Below are positions 57,740 to 64,000 of a DNA stretch of 64,000 nt, one piece after another. Source of the DNA: Peromyscus leucopus. Taxonomy: Eukaryota; Chordata; Mammalia; Rodentia; Cricetidae. How positions within the stretch are numbered: position 1 is the first letter of the stretch; every line of letters starts with the position of its first letter. A program made the translations under genes and the position numbers. Location of the stretch: assembly GCF_004664715.2 (NCBI RefSeq), contig NC_051069.1:74608647-74672646 (forward strand). The letters run 5' to 3'. Below the pieces are notes generated by a model, which saw only the letters and a program-made list of their open reading frames with translations, ran no database searches and was not told where the DNA came from.

Positions 57740-58270
57740 GCAAAGTTAAATAATTCTCATCTTCGAGAAACTGACCACTCCCAAGAGAAAATGTGGTTGT
57801 GGCATTGTGCCTTGGGTGATTTGCATATTTGCTGTTGAAGTTTGGAAACCTACAGTTTATTCATTGCTTTAGCTGTATTTCAGTGTGCAGAAAAAATGTT
57901 TTACATGTCACATGGAGAGAGATATTTTTTGCTTCAGCAGAATACAGTGCTTTACTATCAGAAGAGAGCAGCAGCTGGATCTGCCTGTTTTCCACAGGGG
58001 CAGTGGGTACTTCCACAGCTTATGAGAAAACCCATCATCTTAACCTCAGTGATATGAAGTCTCTATGACCATAATAAAGAGAGTAGAGAATTCAAAAATA
58101 GACCTGATTTAGACTTCAAAGTAACTTAAGTATTATCTTTGTTCCTAAGGGTAATCTTTTGTGCTACTTTGATGTGACAAACTTGATTGCTTCATATGGG
58201 AAAGGAAGACATGTGTGCCACTAAGTTCTTAGGCTTCTTTCAGTAAGAATTGCAAAAGCATTTTTCAACT
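57740..58270. other. No recognised feature
   Basis: Two overlapping plus-strand open frames of 71-79 codons (57829-58068) in different registers. Neither shows a domain or splice context. Confidence 0.45.
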
Positions 58271-58274
58271 AAGG

Positions 58275-58399
58275 CAGCATCCCTTAGAGTAACCCTAAAC
58301 AGCTTCCCTTGCAGCAACCCTGGACAGCATCCTTTGCAGCAACCCTATACAGTTTCCCTTGCAGCAACCCTGGGCAGCATCCCTTGTTGTATCCTGCTA
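58275..58399. repeat. 25-bp minisatellite, 5 copies
   Basis: Units start at 58275, 58300, 58325, 58350 and 58375 with no indel. The unit reads cagcttcccttgcagcaacc then ctgga. The two outer copies are most diverged and the inner three are closest, as usual for a minisatellite. Confidence 0.96.
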
Positions 58400-58404
58400 C
58401 AGGT

Positions 58405-59140
58405 TTAAGTACCTTTTTGTTGTTGTTGTTCTTTGAGTGTTATATATATGTCCTTCACTTGATTTGTTGCAAAGACAGAAGCAAGTCACTCACTGAGATC
58501 TATTAAAGTCTTAAACAGTAAAAAAAAATCACAATATTTCTTTATTATTAGATCAGAGCAAGTAATTCCTCAATAACATATGAGAAAGAAAAAATAACAA
58601 AAAGCAAGAGGTGATTAAAGGGATGCTGCCACAAACCAAGGAACACTTGGAGTCACTAGGAGCTAAAAATTTAAAAAAAAATAAAAATAAAAAAAAGAGG
58701 AAGACCTTCCTCCTAGAGTCTTCATAAGAATCATGCACAAATCTTGAACTTCTATCCCAGAACTGTGAATGAATAAGTAGCTAATGTTTTAAGCCATTTA
58801 GTACAGGATGGTTTTTCATAATAACCCAACAAAGTCATATAGGCTGCCTAGGACATTGTAAAGGCTTTGATTTAGTTGGGGGAAAGTAGGAGACTTTGAA
58901 AGGTCACTGCAGAGAAGTGATATAATCCTTCATTTTTAAAATAGTTTACGAAGTTGAAAATAAGTAATAAAATCCAGGTTAATTTTTGACTTCCCTGACA
59001 TCTGAGTTGACTGCTTCTAATTCTCAATATAATTTAACTTCCAGTTGACTGTTGCAAATATACATGATTTCCTAGAACAAGCAATTCTGTTCTTTTAACC
59101 TTCCTTCCTAAATCCCTTTTGAAAATCTTTATTTTTTTTC
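58405..59140. other. AT-rich, no recognised feature
   Basis: Contains an A-rich stretch (58668-58698) and a (TTG)4 at 58418-58430. No gene or repeat family identified. Confidence 0.45.
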
Positions 59141-59144
59141 AATG

Positions 59145-59265
59145 TTAGGCATAGTGGCTCTTGTTCATAATCTTAGCATTCAGGAGGCTGAAGCTAGAGG
59201 CTCACCATGACTTTGAGGGCAGGCTGGACTGCACAGCAACACATTGTTTCTAAAACATCAATTGA
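59145..59265 (+). mobile_element. Old B1/B4-related SINE
   Basis: Contains gttaggcatagtggctcttg, ttcataatcttagcattcag, gaggctgaagctagaggctc and gactttgagggcaggctgga, the diverged B1 body. Confidence 0.65.
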
Positions 59266-59269
59266 TAAG

Positions 59270-60185
59270 TAAAATCCTTCCTAATCTCTAATCTCTTTTC
59301 CAATCAAAATGTAATAATTAAATGATAACATAACATCCAAGTCTTGCCCATGCCAAGAATAGCAAGAGAGCATCTTGTGATTCCCATCCAGCACTTGCTT
59401 TCCTAGTGTCATACCAGTATCGGGTTCAGTGTTTGCTGGAAGTGGATGCCCACTTCCTAACAGAGTCAATGCCAAGGGTAAAACACTGTCTCACTAAAGT
59501 CATCTTGCATCTGGAGATATCTCCTGGGGAAGATAAGCAAAACAGAACAATGGCCCCAGGGATCTCCACCTCATTATACTTTTATTAACACAGTAACTCT
59601 TTTAACTGAGCAATATCCCAAATTGGATAATTACCTCCCACGTTGCTCTCCCCTTGACTTTGGAAACAAGCACGAGGTTCTTTCTCAACCAGCATGCTGT
59701 GTTTGAATCAAAATTCTTCTGTGCTGTTAGCCAGCTGGTTCACAGCTACCCAGATGTTGCCTGAACCTTTCCTAAATATAGCTTTTCAAGCACGTTCAGA
59801 ATCCTTCAGGAAAAACTAAACAACGTAAGTAAGTATATTTCCCTGATGAAAATCAGTAGTAACCACCAAAGAGTCCTTTTGAGGTGGGGGGGGGGGGGCG
59901 AGCTTTAAATAAGCCAAATGGGCAAAATTTTATTCTGAATACTTGATTTCAAACTAGTGACCTGACCATGGTAAAAAGATTATCAGGTGCCTGACCCAAG
60001 ATTATTAAGCACAAAATTCTTTTCCAGGAATACAATACCACTAAGTAGAGGTGATTTAACCATAAAATGACTGAGTATGGAAATGAGGTATGTTGCGGAG
60101 AAGAAATCTGCTTGTGTTTTGCATTTAAATAGTATTTAAGTGGAAACTGAAAAAAAGCAGAAATATTCTGAAGCAAAAACAGACT
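59270..60185. other. No recognised gene or repeat
   Basis: Unique-looking apart from a G13 run at about 59886-59898. Confidence 0.45.
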
Positions 60186-60187
60186 GG

Positions 60188-60245
60188 GATTCCCATTTCC
60201 CATCCACATCATAAATGAGTTCATTCCTCAGCAATGATGCCTTGC
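60188..60245. repeat. 58-bp direct repeat, copy 1
   Basis: Begins gattcccatttcccatcc, ends ccttgc. Matches 61119-61176 at 53 of 58 positions without indels. Confidence 0.93.
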
Positions 60246-60295
60246 ATGATGGGTGTGCTCAGACGGAATCTGTGGTCTGAACTCAAGGCACTGGG

Positions 60296-60297
<2 letters not shown>

Positions 60298-60331
<34 letters not shown>

Positions 60332-60381
60332 TAAAGAGAGAGGGGGAGGGAGGGATGGAGAGAGGGAGGAAGGGAGGGAGG

Positions 60382-60441
<60 letters not shown>
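60298..60441. repeat. (AC)n-(GGGA)n-(GA)n compound microsatellite
   Basis: AC at 60298-60328, GGGA/GGAA at 60339-60388, GA at 60387-60441. Open frames here come from the repeat. Confidence 0.97.
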
Positions 60442-60445
<4 letters not shown>

Positions 60446-60689
60446 CACATCCCCACCTAAAGCCATATATAACCATGGCTAAGTCTTTATAAAGTTTATG
60501 AATGAACATCTAAACGTAGCTTCAAATAGAAGTGGCAGACAGAAGACAATGTTCTTTTCATGGTGCTTTGAAAATAAATTGCATTCATTACTAAAGCTAA
60601 CCAAAAATGATGCTTTGACACCAAAAATAATGCTCAAGAATCTAGAAATCCTCTGGCATATGGCATAAAATCCCCGAAAGGATTATCTA

Positions 60690-61118
60690 CTGAGTCCAGC
60701 GCCTCTGCTCTAAATTCGGAGGACTCCACCCACACGGCTCCTCTCCAAGCATGGAACTCCTACTGGTACAGCTGTCACCAAGATGCAGTAGTCCGTCCTT
60801 CCCCTTTCGCTGGAACAGAGTTGCTGTCACAGCCTGCACCCCGACCCTGAAGAACCGAGCATGAAGTTGGAGGAGCTCACAAATGACATGGTGAGCGAGA
60901 GCAGAAGCAGAGAAGAGGAACAGAGGTGGCAACACCACCGCACACACGCAATCATCAGCGGGAGCTCAGCAGCAGAAGCAAAATCTGAACTAATGACTTC
61001 AGTGGAGTGAGTAAGAGGCATGATGCACAGACGTGACTGCGCCCTGTGGGAGATGAGCACGCACCCAGCAGAAGCAGCCAGCCCTCGTCCAGCCCACATC
61101 ACGGTCTGTGGTGGCTGT
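60690..61118. other. CpG-containing segment of unknown origin
   Basis: GC is visibly higher than in the flanks and CpGs recur (ttcgg, cacgg, gtccgtcc, tttcgctgg, gagcgag, caccgcac, gacgtgactgcg, gcacgcac). Frames are open on both strands over parts of it. A plus-strand frame from about 60855 to 61006 encodes a charged, Glu/Ser-rich stretch (KLEELTNDMVSESRSREEEQ). I cannot name a protein. It could be an old processed pseudogene, a non-coding exon or a regulatory element. Confidence 0.4.
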
Positions 61119-61176
61119 GATTCCCATTTCCCATCCCCATCACAAATGAGTTCATTCTACAGCAATGATTCCTTGC
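61119..61176. repeat. 58-bp direct repeat, copy 2
   Basis: See copy 1 at 60188-60245. Both are in the same orientation and 931 bp apart. Confidence 0.93.
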
Positions 61177-61179
61177 GCA

Positions 61180-62060
61180 GCTCTTTGAAATGGTGGAGCT
61201 GTTAATCACGGCCCACACTTAGCTGCCAAGTTGCCTTCTCTGGTTCAGTCACTGACTCAAAGTCCCATCCGACATTTGTAAGGAAATAAGGCTGTGTATT
61301 TTCACTGCACGGTATTTTATTTTGTCTTGTGTGGTTTTGTTGTTGTCTGTTTGTTTCCTCAGAAATCAGATGTTCATAATCAATTCTGAAGATGATGGTT
61401 GTAAGGGGAATTAACAAAATAGAAAGAGAACAGAATCCCCCATTAAGACCTAGTGGGAAAGAATGCAGAGAGAAAAGAAAAGAATGGTGAAGAGGAAAAT
61501 GGGAGAGAGGGAGAAAACTTATGTTATGATTAAATGCCTCCAATTAGTGATGTCATATCCTGGATAAGAACACAGTGCCTAATACTCTTGGGTCAGATGG
61601 GACTGCAAGAGAGAGGGTTGCAGAGAAAAAGTGAATTAAATAGAAAAAAACGCTAGGTAAGTTTGGCAACAGTTTCTTCAAATTCTTAGGCTTCCTTCTA
61701 GCATTTCCTGTCAGCTGTCTGGCGATGTACCAGGGAAAAGAAAAACCTCTTCATACCATTCCTGTGCAGACTTTGAATTGTAAGTATGAAAAATAACCAT
61801 ATTCCATGGGCCAAAGTAGGAAATGGTGAAATTCCTGAATGACTGGAATGGCAAGATCAAGAAGAGGGTGACAAGTGTGTTCCTCCAATTCTCTGTGTCG
61901 ACGCACAAGGTGCCTTTCTCTACCCCGAGATCCTAGCAATAACTTGATAAGAACTGGCTTAGACTGTGGCAAATCACACTCTCACTAAATACCAGCGCAA
62001 AATCACTAATTCATGCAGTGTGGTGTGGGAGCTAAGGGCCCCATGCGGCAGCTGGCCAGT
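61180..62060. other. No recognised gene or repeat
   Basis: Unique-looking AT-rich sequence. Open frames up to 113 codons (61202-61543, minus) have no recognisable domain. Confidence 0.5.
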
Positions 62061-62146
62061 CTACGCTACATGCAAAGTTGTTCCTGCCTGTGCCACTCTG
62101 GCAACAACATGAGCCTCAATTGCCTCAGATAGGAAACAGGGTAAAC

Positions 62147-62213
62147 GGGCTGGGGATGTAGCTTGGTTGGTTGACTACATACCTACCACTCAGGAAGCTC
62201 TAGGTTCAATCCC
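62147..62213 (+). mobile_element. ID SINE
   Basis: Contains ggctggggatgtagcttggt and ctctaggttcaatccccagt, the A and B box regions of ID. Short, without a clear A tail. Confidence 0.85.
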
Positions 62214-62254
62214 CAGTGCTGGCTTTTACAGTCATTTACTGGAATCCTTAGCTT

Positions 62255-62340
62255 GTTACGTGGGTTCTGGGATCTGTACTTGAGTCCTCATAATTGTGTA
62301 ACAAGCACTTTTATACTGCTGAGCAGTCCCTCCAGACTCC
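62255..62340 (-). mobile_element. B3/B4-type SINE head fragment
   Basis: Antisense tRNA-like head: tgggttctgggatctgtact, tgagtcctcataattgtgta and gagcagtccctccagactcc. Confidence 0.65.
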
Positions 62341-62560
62341 ACATGTATCAATTTAATTATACACCATTTGTTATAAATATGTAGCAAACTCACATATTAT
62401 AGGTTATATATTTTGTATCCTTCATCACGTAAATGGTTTCAATTTTATATTGACAGCCTATGGAAAATAGAAAAGTTGGCTGAGAGAAAAGAAAGATGAA
62501 ATTAGTTGAGAAATAGTAATAAAGAAGGCAATGAGCGAAATTAAGTGAAGTTCTGGTTTC

Positions 62561-62698
62561 CTTTGTTCTTTCTTCTTCTTTTTTTTTTTTTTTCCTGGGA
62601 CTCACTCTGTAGACCAGGCTGGCCTCAAACTCACTGAGATCCACCTACCTCTTCCTCCAGAGTGCTGGGATAGAAGTTGTGCGCCACCACCACCCAGC
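62561..62698 (-). mobile_element. B1 SINE, truncated
   Basis: Antisense: T run, tgggactcactctgtagacc, aggctggcctcaaactcact, gagtgctgggatagaagttg and gcgccaccaccacccagc. The aagacagggtttctctgtgt block is missing. The flanks gaagttctggtttc and aaagctctagtttc (11 of 14) look like a target duplication. Confidence 0.87.
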
Positions 62699-62756
62699 AA
62701 AGCTCTAGTTTCATATTGTTCCATTTAAAACAGTAAACAGAAGTCAAAAGGAGGGG

Positions 62757-62906
62757 CTGGAAAAAATTGCTCAGTGGTTAAGAGCAATAGCTGCTCTTCT
62801 GGAGGACCTAGGTTCAATTCCCAGCACCCACATGGTGGCTTCACAACTGTCTGAACTCTGCAGGCATTGGGCATACAAATGGTTCACAGATATACATTCA
62901 GACAAG

Positions 62907-62908
<2 letters not shown>
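62757..62908 (+). mobile_element. B3/B2-type SINE
   Basis: Contains gctcagtggttaagagcaat, ctcttctggaggacctaggt, tcaattcccagcacccacat and ggtggcttcacaactgtctg. The tail has become (GATA)n. Confidence 0.88.

Positions 62909-62964
<56 letters not shown>
62909..62964. repeat. (GATA)n microsatellite
   Basis: About 14 GATA units bridging two SINEs. Confidence 0.97.
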
Positions 62965-62965
<1 letters not shown>

Positions 62966-63133
62966 CTGGGTAGTGGTGGTGCACACCTTTAATCTCAGCA
63001 CTCGGGAGGCAGAGTCAGATGGATTTCTGAGTTTGAGGCCAGCTTGGTCTACAGAATGAGTTCCAGGACAGCTAGAGTTGTTACACAGAGAAACCCTGTC
63101 TTGAAAAACCTAAATAAATAAATAAATAATACA
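62965..63133 (+). mobile_element. B1 SINE, tail split by an LTR
   Basis: Contains gctgggtagtggtggtgcac, tttaatctcagcactcggga, gagtttgaggccagcttggt, agagaaaccctgtcttgaaa, then (TAAA)n. The same (AAAT)n pattern resumes at 63591 after the LTR. Confidence 0.92.
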
Positions 63134-63590
63134 TGTAGATGAATTTCTAAGTGGTCTTATTAAATAAAGAACACAGAGCCAAATATAGGGGTGAAAGCCG
63201 TAGAGATCAGGGAAATAGGAATAGCCACCAACCTCCTTACCTCACCAGCTCTGCAGCTTCCTAAATGCCATGACTTCCTGTCTACCCAGGCTTTTATTGC
63301 CTTGCTGTTCTGCCCTCTCATTGGCTCTTAGCCCAGCTACCTCACTTCCTTGTTACTGCCTGTTTGTACAGACCTCCAGGTCTCTATGGTTGGTACTGGG
63401 ATTAAAGGTGTGTGTCACCACACTTGGCTGTGTTCCCAGTGTGACCTTGAACACTCAGAGACCCTGCCTGCCAAGTGATCTGATTAAGGGCGTGTGCTAC
63501 CACTGCCTGACTTTTGTGTTAATGACTTGCTATTTCCTCTGATGTCCAGGCAAACTTTATTTATTTACATACAAATAAAATATCACCACA
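63134..63590. mobile_element. LTR-like element with B1-derived segments
   Basis: 457 bp beginning tgtagatgaatttctaagtg and ending aaaatatcaccaca (TG...CA). Flanks aataca (63128-63133) and aataaa (63591-63596) agree at 5 of 6, though the flanks are low-complexity. Inside, 63392-63428 (ggtactgggattaaaggtgt) and 63432-63510 (cttgaacactcagagaccct ... gcgtgtgctaccactgcctg) are two antisense B1-like pieces. The orientation of the LTR is unsure. No coding content. Confidence 0.68.
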
Positions 63591-63640
63591 AATAAATAAA
63601 TAAATAAATAAATAGATAAAGAAATAAATAAATAAAACTT
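63591..63640. repeat. (AAAT)n, rest of the B1 tail
   Basis: AAAT units with GATA and GAAA variants, continuous in pattern with 63110-63130. Confidence 0.9.
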
Positions 63641-64000
63641 TTTAAAAGAGTTAATGTTCAAAAAGAAAAAGTCAAAAGAACAAACATTTTTGTCTCCTAA
63701 TCATTGGGGAATCTGATGAATGAATGAATGAATGAGTTAATTAATTAATGTAACTGCACCCAGTGTGAAGAATATGATGTCTCCACATTCTATTTTCACA
63801 TATTGAAAAGCCTTTGAGCTAATCTCAAGAGAGGTGCAACATAAACATTCACATAGAAAATAACCCTCCACTCTAGAATTATATAAACTGTCACTGTCCC
63901 TGTCCCCATGCTTGATATAACGCCCCATGCCTCTTTAATTGTAAAATCCACCTCCATTCTCTTATGGAATTGACTTTAATATAAAAGCAACAGTATTTCC
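63641..64000. other. No recognised feature
   Basis: AT-rich sequence to the window end with a short (GAAT)n at 63716-63735. Confidence 0.5.

Noticed and set aside
60221..60509. Frames of Ser-Leu or Arg-Glu repeats
   Set aside because: They translate the (GA)n and (GGGA)n arrays.
62065..62145. Possible MIR fragment (gccactctggcaacaacatg)
   Set aside because: Similarity to the MIR core is only suggestive. Left unannotated.
62147..62213. tRNA-like sequence
   Set aside because: Matches the ID SINE. The tRNA cloverleaf is not kept. The B-box-like sequences of B2, B3 and B4 elsewhere were rejected as tRNA genes for the same reason.

Overview
The window is mammalian nuclear DNA from a muroid rodent, most likely a cricetid (hamster, deer mouse or vole group). 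The evidence is the repeat population: B1, B2, B3, B4/RSINE1 and ID SINEs, 3' ends of rodent L1 (Lx-like) elements, rodent MaLR LTRs, several solo LTRs of a kind I associate with cricetids, and very abundant (CA)n, (GA)n, (GATA)n and (GAAA)n microsatellites. Family names come from recognising consensus features by eye. No database search was run.

I find no protein-coding gene, exon, rRNA, functional tRNA or CRISPR array. The open frames are short. They lie in microsatellites, SINEs, L1 3' untranslated regions or pyrimidine-rich DNA, and none shows a recognisable domain. The window therefore looks like intergenic or deep intronic sequence.

Layout. 1-5.3 kb: L1, B3, MaLR LTRs, a MIR split by a B1, a long polypurine tract, and a B4/RSINE1 with an internal 64-bp duplication. 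5.3-11.5 kb: ancient LINE remnants, three B3 copies in one orientation, L1 ends and a MaLR LTR. 11.5-19 kb: mostly unique sequence with an RSINE1-B1 pair, a 400-bp solo LTR and an MLT1 remnant. 19-23 kb: B1, MIR, RSINE1, a 27-bp minisatellite, B2 and L1. 23-39 kb: repeat-poor and AT-rich, with scattered MaLR, L1, SINE and simple repeats. 39.6-41.8 kb: a nested complex (LTR in L1 in MaLR LTR). 43.5-46.8 kb: L1, a solo LTR carrying a B1, ID, MaLR and an ERVK-like LTR. 47-54 kb: a MIR, an L1 with inverted 5' end, a MaLR LTR, a B1 with a large GGT/GGC/AGC expansion, and an L1 carrying another LTR. 54.7-58.4 kb: a small L1 with clear target-site duplications, an older L1 split by a possible retrocopy, an MLT1, and a 25-bp minisatellite. 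60-61.2 kb: a 58-bp direct repeat bracketing simple repeats and a CpG-containing segment of unknown origin. 62-63.6 kb: ID, B1, B3, (GATA)n, and a B1 whose A-rich tail was split by an LTR.

The genes do not work together here because there are none. What can be read is a layered insertion history. Target-site duplications (TSDs) allow relative dating at several sites: 39.6-41.8 kb, 45.2-45.7 kb, 47.7-48.5 kb, 49.7-50.3 kb, 54.8-54.9 kb and 63.1-63.6 kb. No new biological system could be supported. The most unusual items are the trinucleotide expansion in the B1 at 50 kb, the nested complexes, and the LTR that carries B1-like segments.
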